Positions 56,185 to 64,000 of a stretch of DNA of 64,000 nucleotides are shown piece by piece. Each line of letters opens with the position of its first letter. The first letter of the stretch is position 1. The notes under the pieces were generated by a model, which ran no database searches, was not told where the DNA came from, and saw nothing but the letters and a program-made list of their open reading frames with translations. The position numbers and the translations under genes are program-made. The DNA comes from Cyclobacterium plantarum (GTDB lineage Bacteria; Bacteroidota; Bacteroidia; Cytophagales; Cyclobacteriaceae), in NCBI RefSeq assembly GCF_011290685.1, contig NZ_JAANYN010000012.1, forward strand, positions 45,999 to 109,998, given 5' to 3'.

Positions 56185-56778
56185 TTATAACAAGTCAAAA
56201 AGACCTGTTCCCAGCCACAACAGTACTTTTTCTGTATTGATTTTTGATTTAATGGTTTTGTTGGCCAGGTATATTTGGTTCTCCACCCTTCTTTTAGGTA
56301 CTTTTAATTTAAGTGCTATTTCATCAATGGTCAGGTGCTTCTTGTTTTTAAGCTCGAAAACCTCCCGTTGATTTTTTGGCAGCATGCTGGCAAATTTATA
56401 CACCCATTTCATCAGATCCCCGATTATGAACCTGTATTCTCCTTCGGTATCTATTGCTTCGAAATCGTTATGCTTTTCCAATTGAAAGTAAACCTTTTCC
56501 AGCAGCAATTTTTTCTTCCTTTTGATGATGAAAGATTTGGCTATTTTGTAGATATAAGCATTCGTGGACAAGTCTTCATTTAGATCCTTCCTCCTTTGCC
56601 AAACCTTTAAAAAAACTTCCTGGACTATTCCCTCTGCATCCTCATGGGGAAGACCAAACTTACGGGAATAGTGATACAACTTTTTTCCATATTGATCGAA
56701 AAGGATGGAAAAAGCCTTTTCATTTCCACTTTTTAAATCTGAAACACATACTTCCTGCCTAGGTCTTAACTTTTTCAT
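56185..56778 (-). CDS. ECF-type RNA polymerase sigma factor
   Basis: A 197-residue sigma-70 family protein with region 2 (AFSILFDQYGKKLYHYSRKFGLPHEDAEGIVQEVFLKVW, about residues 22-60) and region 4 (MLPKNQREVFELKNKKHLTIDEIALKLKVPKRRVENQIYLANK, about residues 135-180). It is the regulator of the polysaccharide locus together with FecR. A strong consensus promoter upstream suggests basal transcription by the housekeeping sigma factor. Confidence 0.95.
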   Translation of the reverse strand: MKKLRPRQEVCVSDLKSGNEKAFSILFDQYGKKLYHYSRKFGLPHEDAEGIVQEVFLKVWQRRKDLNEDLSTNAYIYKIAKSFIIKRKKKLLLEKVYFQLEKHNDFEAIDTEGEYRFIIGDLMKWVYKFASMLPKNQREVFELKNKKHLTIDEIALKLKVPKRRVENQIYLANKTIKSKINTEKVLLWLGTGLFDLL

Positions 56779-56806
56779 TTCAGGTCATTTTTGGGAATAT
56801 ACCTTC

Positions 56807-56837
56807 CAAAACTACTATTTAAATCAAGATTTGCAAA
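56807..56837 (-). promoter_or_regulatory. Consensus promoter of the ECF sigma/FecR genes
   Basis: On the minus strand TTTG (56834-56837), 19 bases, TAGTTTTG (56807-56814): a full match to the Bacteroidota housekeeping consensus. The start is predicted near 56801, with a leader of about 23 bases. Confidence 0.75.
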
Positions 56838-56910
56838 AGTTACTATGACCTATAAATCACTTTTACACCCAGAATTGTTTCAGAAACCGATTACCATTTA
56901 ACCTCTCCTA

Positions 56911-57795
56911 TTATAACCCATGATTCTCGGGATGCCAATACATCTTAATTTTGTGGTCTCTGAGTTGAAATGAAACCTTATTCTTAACTTCAACAATTTC
57001 TCCATCTACATGAAAAGGTGCCTCAGCGCTATTTTCAATGCTAACCCGATCAGCAGACCATCTGCGAACGAAATCCAATCCGGATAAATCTTCCCTCATG
57101 ACCCCGTAAGTCAATTCAAGCCATTCCTGGAGACCATTTGGATTCAAAGCAATAATTTCGAATATCCCATCATCCATCTTTGATCCTGGATTGATGGTAG
57201 CTCCCGTCCCGTATTTTGAACCATTGGCCACAATCAGCATTTTGGCCTCTACATTTTCTTCCTTTCCTCGGAGGATAATTTTAAAGGGGTAAGGCTTGAT
57301 ATCTCTTAAACTTGAAAGAGAATTTTTAAAATAGGCCACCATGCCTCTCTCATCCCCATCCTCAAATTTTTTGATCATTCCGGCATTTAAGCCAAAATCA
57401 GATAAATGAAGACTTACCTGACCATTCACGTCCATCAAATCCATATCTATAGTACTGCCTTTATCTAGGCTTTCTAAACTATCCTCCCAGGTTTTCAAAC
57501 CCAGGCAAGTGGCCAGGCCATTGGCCGATCCAAATGGAATAGGTAGCAACTTGATTTTTTTTCCCTCCAGGGCCTCCGCTACCATTTTGATTGTGCCATC
57601 GCCTCCGCCTACCAAAATCAGATCGTAATCCCCATCCTTTACCAATTTCTTGATTTTTTCACCATCCTTTTCTCCCGTAGTCTTCCATAATTCATAATTG
57701 CCCAAATGATCACAAATAGACGCAATGATGTCATCTTTGTCAGGCATATCTCCTGAAAAAGGATTGTATATAAATAAGGCATGTTGCTTTATCAT
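56911..57795 (-). CDS. Diacylglycerol/lipid kinase family protein
   Basis: A 294-residue soluble kinase of the DagK/YegS group. It shows the FIYNPFSG opening, the nucleotide-binding GGGDGTIKMVAEAL motif (about residues 62-75), IPFGSANGLATCLGL and a C-terminal HVDGEIV stretch. Members phosphorylate diacylglycerol, sphingoid or related lipids at the inner face of the membrane. The substrate is not evident. It is monocistronic, with a consensus promoter at 57854-57886. Confidence 0.92.
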   Translation of the reverse strand: MIKQHALFIYNPFSGDMPDKDDIIASICDHLGNYELWKTTGEKDGEKIKKLVKDGDYDLILVGGGDGTIKMVAEALEGKKIKLLPIPFGSANGLATCLGLKTWEDSLESLDKGSTIDMDLMDVNGQVSLHLSDFGLNAGMIKKFEDGDERGMVAYFKNSLSSLRDIKPYPFKIILRGKEENVEAKMLIVANGSKYGTGATINPGSKMDDGIFEIIALNPNGLQEWLELTYGVMREDLSGLDFVRRWSADRVSIENSAEAPFHVDGEIVEVKNKVSFQLRDHKIKMYWHPENHGL

Positions 57796-57853
57796 AAGAT
57801 TGAATAAACTGATAAATTTGATTGAAATAATTACAAATATCCTTCCTATCTGT

Positions 57854-57886
57854 CAAAAATAATGTAGGAGAATTATTTGAAACAAA
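57854..57886 (-). promoter_or_regulatory. Promoter of the lipid kinase gene
   Basis: On the minus strand TTTG (57883-57886), 21 bases, TATTTTTG (57854-57861); a full consensus match. Leader about 53 bases. Confidence 0.65.
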
Positions 57887-57981
57887 TCAGGTGCCAAATT
57901 GAATTAAAAATGCCTGGACATCTTTCAAAAACATCGTTTTATACCTGATTTTAAAGGACTTAATGGCTGAAAGCTACAGGA

Positions 57982-58038
57982 AATAAAAAATAATCACAAC
58001 CATTTCCCGAGACTCAAGTCCACCGAATGGTTGTGATT
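57982..58038 (-). terminator. Intrinsic terminator after the PorP-like gene
   Basis: A perfect 13-bp stem, AATCACAACCATT / AATGGTTGTGATT, with a 21-base loop that itself contains GACT..AGTC, followed on the minus strand by ATTTTTTATTT. It lies about 79 bases downstream of the PorP/SprF-like stop. The rest of the 321-base spacer (57796-58116) holds the lipid-kinase promoter. Confidence 0.85.
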
Positions 58039-58116
58039 GTACCTAAAGAGTATGATTTTGATCAAAAACACCATTTTGGTGGTAATGATCAAGGGATTTT
58101 ATTTAAATCAAATTGC

Positions 58117-59067
58117 TTACCAAATGCTCAAACCATTTTCCTTCTTTTCCGGACTGCCAAATAAATGGTACACCAACATCAATTCGTGGGTAGCGTTGGG
58201 CAATAAATAGGATTTGACCATAGGGGTTTCATAAACATAACCTAGTCTGAACCCTTCAAACAGCACCCCCAATTGGTAGCTGTTGGCATAGTTCACCCTA
58301 TGGCCGCCGCCAATCCAAAGTTTGTCCATCAACAACAATTTGACATTAAATTCTACATTATCAGGCAGGTCTTCCTGAAAGCGGTACATCAGGTTGGAGG
58401 CCAGCATTATTTGATCCCCTACCTTGCTTCGGTAACCGGCCTGAAAAATATTGACCGGGGGCTTGCGGTCCATAAAGATATCCCCCGAGCTCAAGGCTCC
58501 ACCGTTTACATTATGGACGGCATAAGAGACATAGTATTTTTCATGGGTCAATGCCAGACCAAGGTTAAAATCCAATACTTCCATCCTGGCAAAGCCATTG
58601 GCATACTGCATCATCATAGGATCATTCCCCTGCTCTGCGGTAAGGCGGTTGCCATCCAGACGGATATGGTTGTAATTTACGCCAGCTCCCAGGCGAAGGT
58701 TGGTAGATTGGTTCAATCGGATCCTTGAGGCATAGCTGACGATCAATTCATTTTCCAAAAAAGGTCCATACTGGTCTGAAAACAGGTTTACCGCCACTGC
58801 ATTTTTTCCCAAAAGAGCAGCATTGGCATTGCCACCCAATTCGGCAAAGTCCAACTCTGCGGAAAAAAAGTAGGTTTTGGGCGCACCCTCCCAGCCAGCC
58901 CACTGGTTGCGGACCAATCCCCTTAAGGTGGATCCCTCATAACCAGTCAGTCCCGGGTTGTAATAACTTTGCAAGTGGCTAAACTGAGAGGTATATTTTC
59001 GGGACTGTCCCTCTGCCGTGATCGCAGCTAAAAATAGGATCGCTATGGATAAGTAAAATTTTTTCAT
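58117..59067 (-). CDS. PorP/SprF-family type IX secretion-associated membrane protein
   Basis: A 316-residue outer-membrane barrel-like protein with a signal peptide (ITAEGQ at about residue 20), then the family opening SQFSHLQSYYNPGLTGYEG..LRGLVRNQWAGWEGAPKTYFFSAE. It ends near LMLVYHLFG. In gliding Bacteroidota, PorP/SprF-like proteins are encoded beside proteins with CHU_C (type B) C-terminal domains and are needed to place them at the surface. Here the giant MBG-repeat protein is directly upstream, 58 bases away, separated by a strong hairpin. Confidence 0.93.
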   Translation of the reverse strand: MKKFYLSIAILFLAAITAEGQSRKYTSQFSHLQSYYNPGLTGYEGSTLRGLVRNQWAGWEGAPKTYFFSAELDFAELGGNANAALLGKNAVAVNLFSDQYGPFLENELIVSYASRIRLNQSTNLRLGAGVNYNHIRLDGNRLTAEQGNDPMMMQYANGFARMEVLDFNLGLALTHEKYYVSYAVHNVNGGALSSGDIFMDRKPPVNIFQAGYRSKVGDQIMLASNLMYRFQEDLPDNVEFNVKLLLMDKLWIGGGHRVNYANSYQLGVLFEGFRLGYVYETPMVKSYLLPNATHELMLVYHLFGSPEKKENGLSIW

Positions 59068-59089
59068 TTCCTTGGTCTTTTCTGGTTAA

Positions 59090-59117
59090 AAATGGCCGGC
59101 CTGCCATGCAGGCCGGC
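59090..59117 (-). terminator. Strong hairpin between the MBG-repeat gene and the PorP-like gene
   Basis: GCCGGCCTGC-ATG-GCAGGCCGGC (59095-59117), followed on the minus strand by CATTTTT. It resembles a partial terminator or an mRNA-processing/stability element that could lower PorP-like expression relative to the large protein. Confidence 0.6.
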
Positions 59118-59125
59118 ATTAATTT

Positions 59126-62100
59126 TTATTTTTTCAAAATATTCAACATGCCCTTTCTGGTTTCCCCGGTTTCTTTTACCTGGACGGTCCAATAATAGGT
59201 CCCTATTGGTAAATCCACCCCTTCAAAGGTACCGTCCCAGCGATGATCGGGATCCTGGGTATAAAACACCCTTTTGCCGCTTCTTTCAAAAACCTGGATG
59301 CTCACCCCGGAATAGTGTCGCAAGTCGGGAACGCCCCAACCATCGTTGATGCCGTCACCGTTAGGGGTGAAACTGTTGTATACCTCGATTTCGCTTACCG
59401 ATTTTCGTATCCTGTTGATCTCCAGCAAGCGGTCCATCACGTTGCCATCCCTGTCTGTCACCCGGACCAAAACCTGGAACATGGTTTTTCCTTCTGCCCT
59501 TTCCGGGCTGTTCCAGTAAAGCTGGCCTGATAGGATTTCAAAGTAACCGTTGTCATACAATCCCGCGGGCAATTCAAGGTGATGCATGTCATCCACCGCA
59601 TCGATTACCTCCAATTCGCCTATCTGCACCATTTCTTCTTCGCCTTCAAACTCATTGTTTGTAATTACAAGGTTGGAGGGTGCTTGTTTTGGTTCTACCA
59701 CCAGGGTCAATTCCGCCTGCTGGTTTTCCGGATTCTCGTGAACGCTACCCAATTCCAGGCTACCTGTGAGGGTATATTGCCCACTGGCCAAAACGTCCAC
59801 TACTGAACTATCCCAGGTTACCGACAAGTTGATGATTTCATCCCGGTCCGTAATCACCAGAACCGTGGCCGGCAGCTCCGGAATGGCTTCACCCCAACCC
59901 ATTTGGACAGGTGCCATCTCCAGTACATCGACTACCACAATTTCAATGATCTCGAATTGGTTTCCGCTAAACTGAACCTGATAGTTTTTCCCTGCATCCA
60001 GACTGCCCTGGTTGATGGCATAGGTTCCGGGTGCTTCTCCCGGTTCCCTTTCCAACTGGCCACCGATCACTTCATAGTCATCGGTTCCTTCAAAGCCGCT
60101 TGCCAGGTAGGTGAATTCAGGATCGCTATCCCCAAAGGTTTTGAATAAACCACCGTTTGCTTTCACTTCCAGCGTCTTGGGCATCACTTCCAGTGTTCCG
60201 GCCACCATTTTTATCTGGTAATTGTGATCCTCTGCCCCTGATAAGCTGATCGGGTATACCCCAACACCAGATTCCAAGGTGGCAGCGGTAACAATTTCAG
60301 GTAAAACACTTACCTCAGTATCTCCATTGAGCAGGCCTTCGAATTGGTAGGTAAGTACCGGATTCTCCATGCCGTAAACTTTGGACTTGTCGTCTGCTGT
60401 GATGGTTAGCGCCGCTTGCGTTACTTCCAATTCACCGGCTACCAGTGTGATCGCATAGTTATCGTCCGAACCACCGGTCAGGGCAATGGAGTACGTACCC
60501 ACATTGGATCCTGCTGTAGCCGTGGTGCTGATGGCGGGTTCGTCACTCACTTCCGTATCCCCATTGACCAGACCAATATAGGTGAAGGTCAAGGCTGGGT
60601 TTTCGTCGCCATACACTTTAGACTTGTTATCTGCCGTGATGGTCAAAGCTGCTTGCGTGATTTCCAGTTCGCCTGCTACCAGGCTGATGTCATAGTTGAC
60701 ATCCGATCCACCCGTTAAAGTGACCGGGTAGCTGCCTACGTTGGAGCTTTCAGTCGCTGTGGTGCTGATGACTGGCTCCTCGCTTACTTCGGTATCGCCA
60801 TTGACCAGACCTGTGTAGCTAAAGGTTAGGGCCGGATTCGCTTCTCCGTACACTTTTGACTTGTCGTCTGCCGTGATGGTCAAAGCAGCTTTCGTTACTT
60901 CCAGTTCGCCGGCTACAAGCGTGATCGCGTAATTGTCGTCCGAGCCTCCCGTCAGGGCAATGGGATAAGTACCCACATTGGATCCTGCTGTTGCCCTGGT
61001 AGAGATACCTGGCTCATCGCTTACTTCAGTGTCGCCGTTAACCAAACCGGTATAAGTGAAGGTCAATGCTGGATTCTCCTCGCCATATACTTTGGACTTA
61101 TCATCCGCCGTGATGGTCAGGGCAGCTTGCGTTACTTCCAATTCACCTGCTACAAGCGTGATATCGTAGTTGGCATCCGATCCCCCGGTCAGGGCAATGG
61201 GATAAGTACCCACATTGGATCCTGCTGTGGCCGTGGTGCTGATGGCTGGTTTATCGCTGACTTCCGTATCTCCATTGACCAGACCGGTATAAGTAAAGGT
61301 CAGTGTTGGATTCGCTTCGCCATACACTTTGGACTTGTCGTCTGCGGTGATGGTCAGGGCGGCTTGCGTTACTTCCAATTCACCGGCTACCAGTGTGATC
61401 GCATAGTTATCGTCCGAACCACCGGTCAGGGCAATGGAGTACGTACCTACGTTGGCGCTTGCCGTCGCAGTGGAATTGATACCAGGTTCATCGCTGACTT
61501 CCGTGTCTCCATTGACCAGACCGGAATAGGTAAAGGTCAAGGCTGGATTTACTTCACCGTACACTTTAGACTTATCATCCGCCGTGATGGTCAAAGCGGC
61601 TTGCGTTACTTCCAGTTCGCCAGCGACCAGCGTGATCGCATAGTTCGCATCCGAGCCTCCGGTTAAGGTAACTGGGTAGCTGCCTACATTTGAACTCGCT
61701 GTGGCCGTGGTGCTAATACCCGGTTCGTCGCTAACTTCCGTATCTCCATTGACCAGACCTGTGTAGCTAAAGGTTAGGACCGGATTCGCTTCTCCGTACA
61801 CTTTAGACTTGTCGTCTGCCGTGATGGTCAAAGCAGCTTTCGTTACTTCCAGTTCGCCCGCTACAAGCGTGATCGCGTAATTGTCGTCCGAGCCTCCGGT
61901 CAGGGCAATGGGGTAAGTACCCACATTGGATCCTGCTGTGGCCGTGGTGCTGATGGCTGGTTCATCGCCTACTTCCGTATCCCCATTGACCAGACCGGTA
62001 TAGGTGTAGGTCAATGCTGGATTCGCTTCGCCAAACACTTTGGACTTGTTGTCTGCCGTGATGGTCAGCGCCGCTTGCGTTACTTCCAATTCACCGGCTA

Positions 62101-64000
62101 CCAGTGTGATGGCATAGTTATCGTCCGAACCACCGGTTAAGGTAACCGGGTAGCTGCCTACATTTGAACTTGCTGTGGCCGTGGTAGAGATACCTGGCTC
62201 ATCGCTTACTTCAGTGTCGCCGTTAACCAAGCCGGTATAGGTGAAGGTCAATGCTGGATTCGCTTCGCCATATACTTTGGACTTATCATCTGCTGTGAGG
62301 GTCAGAGCAGCTTGCGTTACTTCCAGTTCGCCCGCTACAAGCGTGATCGCGTAATTGGCATCCGAGCCGCCAGTTAAGGTAACCGGGTAGCTGCCTACAT
62401 TTGAACTCGCTGTGGCCGTGGTGCTAATACCCGGTTCGTCGCTAACTTCCGTATCTCCATTGACCAGACCGGTATAGGTGAAGGTCAATGCTGGATTCAC
62501 TTCTCCATACACCTTGGACTTATCGTCTGCCGTGATGGTCAGCGCCGCTTGCGTTACTTCCAATTCACCGGCTACCAGTGTTATGGCATAGTTATCGTCC
62601 GAACCACCGGTTAAGGCGACCGGATAAGTACCTACGTTGGAGCTTTCCGTTGCCGTGGTGCCGATCACCGGTTCATCGCTAACTTCCGTGTCGCCATTGA
62701 CCAGACCGGTATAGGTGAAGGTCAATGCTGGATTCGCTTCGCCATATACTTTGGACTTATCATCCGCCGTGATGGTCAAAGCAGCTTGCGTTACTTCCAG
62801 TTCACCGGCTACAAGCGTGATGGCGTAGTTCGCGTCTGAACCGCCGGTTAAGGTAACCGGGTAGCTGCCTACATCTGAACTTGCTGTTGCCGTGGTAGAG
62901 ATACCTGGCTCATCGCTTACTTCAGTGTCGCCGTTAACCAAACCGGTATAAGTAAAGGTCAATGTTGGATTCGCTTCGCCGTACACTTTGGACTTGTTGT
63001 CTGCCCTGATGGTCAGCGCGGCTTGCGTTACTTCCAGTTCGCCGGCTACCAGTGTGATGGCATAGTTATCGTCCGAACCACCGGTCAGGGCAATGGAGTA
63101 CGTACCCACATTGGATCCTGCTGTGGCCGTGGTAGAGATACCTGGCTCATCGCTTACTTCAGTGTCGCCGTTAACCAAACCGGTATAGGTAAAGGTCAAT
63201 GTTGGATTCGCTTCGCCGTACACTTTGGACTTGTTGTCTGCCGTGATGGTCAGAGCAGCTTGCGTCACTTCCAGTTCGCCCGCTACCAGCGTGATTTCGT
63301 AGTTCGCATCCGCACCGCCGGTCAGGGCAATGGGGTAAGTACCTACGTTGGCGCTTGCCGTCGCAGTGGAATTGATACCAGGTTCATCGCTGACTTCCGT
63401 GTCTCCATTGACCAGACCGGAATAGGTAAAGGTCAAGGCTGGATTTACTTCACCGTACACTTTAGACTTATCATCCGCCGTGATGGTCAAAGCGGCTTGC
63501 GTTACTTCCAGTTCGCCGTCTACCAGGCTGATGTCGTAGTTCGCATCCGAACCACCGGTTAAGGTAACCGGATAGCTGCCTACGCTGGATCCGGCGGTCG
63601 CCGTGGTGCCGATCACCGGTTCATCGCTGACTTCCGTGTCGCCATTGACCAGACCGGTATAGGTGAAGGTCAATGTCGGATTTACTTCACCGTATACTTT
63701 AGACTTATCGTCTGCTGTGATGGTCAGAGCGGCTTGCGTTACTTCCAGTTCGCCTGCTAAAAGCGTGATCGCATAGTTTGCGTCGGAACCACCAGTTAAG
63801 GTAACCGGATAGCTTCCTACAATGGAGCTTGCTGTTGCCGTAGTGGCTATGCCTGGCTCATCGCTTACTTCAGTATCTCCGTTGACCAGACCAGTATAGG
63901 TGAAAGTCAGGGTTGGATTTTCTTCTCCATACACTTTCGACTTATCATCCGCCATGATGGTCAGAGCGGCTTGCGTTACTTCCAGTTCGCCCGCTACAAG
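59126..64000 (-). CDS. Giant MBG-repeat surface protein with T9SS type B C-terminal domain (5' end outside window)
   Basis: The frame is open to the window edge, so the N-terminus and further repeats are missing; the visible part is about 1624 residues. Sixteen MBG-type beta repeats of 79 residues are seen, each with ADDKSKVYGEANPALTFTY, GLVNGDTEVSDEP, TLTGGSDANYAITLVAGELEV and the linker TQAALTI. The sixteenth (about 60190-60420) and a seventeenth are divergent. An Ig-like linker region follows, then a CHU_C/gliding-motility C-terminal domain (SFTPNGDGINDGWGVPDL...GTYYWTVQVKE...). It is probably a type IX-secreted adhesin or filament displayed on the cell surface, paired with the PorP-like protein. 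The ATG at 63953-63955 is an internal substitution, not a start. Confidence 0.93.
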   Translation of the reverse strand, partial: LVAGELEVTQAALTIMADDKSKVYGEENPTLTFTYTGLVNGDTEVSDEPGIATTATASSIVGSYPVTLTGGSDANYAITLLAGELEVTQAALTITADDKSKVYGEVNPTLTFTYTGLVNGDTEVSDEPVIGTTATAGSSVGSYPVTLTGGSDANYDISLVDGELEVTQAALTITADDKSKVYGEVNPALTFTYSGLVNGDTEVSDEPGINSTATASANVGTYPIALTGGADANYEITLVAGELEVTQAALTITADNKSKVYGEANPTLTFTYTGLVNGDTEVSDEPGISTTATAGSNVGTYSIALTGGSDDNYAITLVAGELEVTQAALTIRADNKSKVYGEANPTLTFTYTGLVNGDTEVSDEPGISTTATASSDVGSYPVTLTGGSDANYAITLVAGELEVTQAALTITADDKSKVYGEANPALTFTYTGLVNGDTEVSDEPVIGTTATESSNVGTYPVALTGGSDDNYAITLVAGELEVTQAALTITADDKSKVYGEVNPALTFTYTGLVNGDTEVSDEPGISTTATASSNVGSYPVTLTGGSDANYAITLVAGELEVTQAALTLTADDKSKVYGEANPALTFTYTGLVNGDTEVSDEPGISTTATASSNVGSYPVTLTGGSDDNYAITLVAGELEVTQAALTITADNKSKVFGEANPALTYTYTGLVNGDTEVGDEPAISTTATAGSNVGTYPIALTGGSDDNYAITLVAGELEVTKAALTITADDKSKVYGEANPVLTFSYTGLVNGDTEVSDEPGISTTATASSNVGSYPVTLTGGSDANYAITLVAGELEVTQAALTITADDKSKVYGEVNPALTFTYSGLVNGDTEVSDEPGINSTATASANVGTYSIALTGGSDDNYAITLVAGELEVTQAALTITADDKSKVYGEANPTLTFTYTGLVNGDTEVSDKPAISTTATAGSNVGTYPIALTGGSDANYDITLVAGELEVTQAALTITADDKSKVYGEENPALTFTYTGLVNGDTEVSDEPGISTRATAGSNVGTYPIALTGGSDDNYAITLVAGELEVTKAALTITADDKSKVYGEANPALTFSYTGLVNGDTEVSEEPVISTTATESSNVGSYPVTLTGGSDVNYDISLVAGELEITQAALTITADNKSKVYGDENPALTFTYIGLVNGDTEVSDEPAISTTATAGSNVGTYSIALTGGSDDNYAITLVAGELEVTQAALTITADDKSKVYGMENPVLTYQFEGLLNGDTEVSVLPEIVTAATLESGVGVYPISLSGAEDHNYQIKMVAGTLEVMPKTLEVKANGGLFKTFGDSDPEFTYLASGFEGTDDYEVIGGQLEREPGEAPGTYAINQGSLDAGKNYQVQFSGNQFEIIEIVVVDVLEMAPVQMGWGEAIPELPATVLVITDRDEIINLSVTWDSSVVDVLASGQYTLTGSLELGSVHENPENQQAELTLVVEPKQAPSNLVITNNEFEGEEEMVQIGELEVIDAVDDMHHLELPAGLYDNGYFEILSGQLYWNSPERAEGKTMFQVLVRVTDRDGNVMDRLLEINRIRKSVSEIEVYNSFTPNGDGINDGWGVPDLRHYSGVSIQVFERSGKRVFYTQDPDHRWDGTFEGVDLPIGTYYWTVQVKETGETRKGMLNILKK
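60190..64000 (-). repeat. 237-bp tandem repeat array (MBG coding repeats)
   Basis: About sixteen copies of a 237-base unit (79 codons), very similar at DNA level and continuing past the window edge. Larger blocks repeat at multiples of the unit: text near 61443 recurs almost unchanged near 63339 (1896 bases = 8 units), and text near 60811 recurs near 61759 (948 = 4 units). This points to recent duplication and exchange inside the array. Confidence 0.95.

Noticed and set aside
61127-63562. Long antisense frames (up to 179 codons) across the MBG repeats
   Set aside because: The unit is 237 bases, divisible by three, so an accidental open antisense frame is copied with every unit; the sense frame encodes recognisable MBG domains.
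63953-63955. ATG as start of the MBG-repeat protein
   Set aside because: The frame continues open upstream in the middle of a repeat; the methionine replaces threonine of the normal TITADDK motif.
60190-64000. CRISPR-like array
   Set aside because: Units are 237 bases with no separate spacers and are translated as MBG domains.

Overview
This window reads as a chromosome segment of a Bacteroidota bacterium, most likely order Cytophagales and close to the Cyclobacteriaceae. The indications are a SusC/SusD polysaccharide-utilisation locus run by an ECF sigma/FecR pair, a PorP/SprF-like protein beside a giant protein with a gliding-motility/T9SS type B C-terminus, a TamL lipoprotein paired with TamB, a split methionine synthase, and promoters of the Bacteroidota form TTTG-N19-21-TAnnTTTG. 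The taxonomic call is inferred from gene content. No rRNA, tRNA, CRISPR array, transposase or phage gene was seen.

Layout. 1-821: a non-coding array of palindromes. 822-8396 (minus): a SAM-I riboswitch followed by metH (N part), metH (C part), metF, an unknown gene, a CCA-adding enzyme and a TPR protein, apparently one operon. 8502-9815 (minus): an outer-membrane beta-barrel-like protein. 9828-11235: a second palindrome array. 11236-15189 (minus): a 1317-residue multi-PAS hybrid histidine kinase. 15370-17510 (minus): an operon of a Nudix CoA-pyrophosphatase, a DUF819 membrane protein and a small [2Fe-2S] ferredoxin. 17732-19459: aceK. 19834-20346 (minus): gamma-carbonic anhydrase. 20500-21222: a YceI lipoprotein. 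21302-25007: pabB-gdhA-dinB. 25256-25480: a small membrane protein. 25484-32885 (minus): tamB then tamL. 33217-37778: miaB, a sigma-54 activator, lptE, a TPR-like gene and secG. 37938-38921: a sterol-desaturase-family protein. 38973-39683 (minus): unknown. 39913-41868: groES-groEL. 42197-42571: a lone response regulator. 42572-43521: a third palindrome array. 43522-56778 (minus): ECF sigma, FecR, SusC, SusD and three secreted carbohydrate-active proteins. 56911-57795 (minus): a lipid kinase. 58117 to the window end (minus): a PorP/SprF-like protein and a giant MBG-repeat protein cut by the window edge.

How the parts work together. The first operon is the SAM-repressible methionine/methyl-folate module, with a tRNA-maturation gene carried along behind it. 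The miaB-secG and tamB-tamL groups serve tRNA modification and envelope biogenesis. The sigma/FecR/SusCD locus is a self-contained glycan sensing, import and degradation unit; its enzymes suggest a galactosidic or uronic-acid-containing polysaccharide, but the substrate cannot be read from sequence. The PorP plus MBG-repeat pair is probably a type IX-secreted surface adhesin with its membrane partner.

The least explained structures are the three palindrome arrays (about 1-806, 9940-11222 and 42705-43513). They share ordered hairpins from three stem-loop families, have flanks rich in TTAACCCTTAACAACCA motifs, and each ends within about 20 bases of the 3' end of a minus-strand gene.
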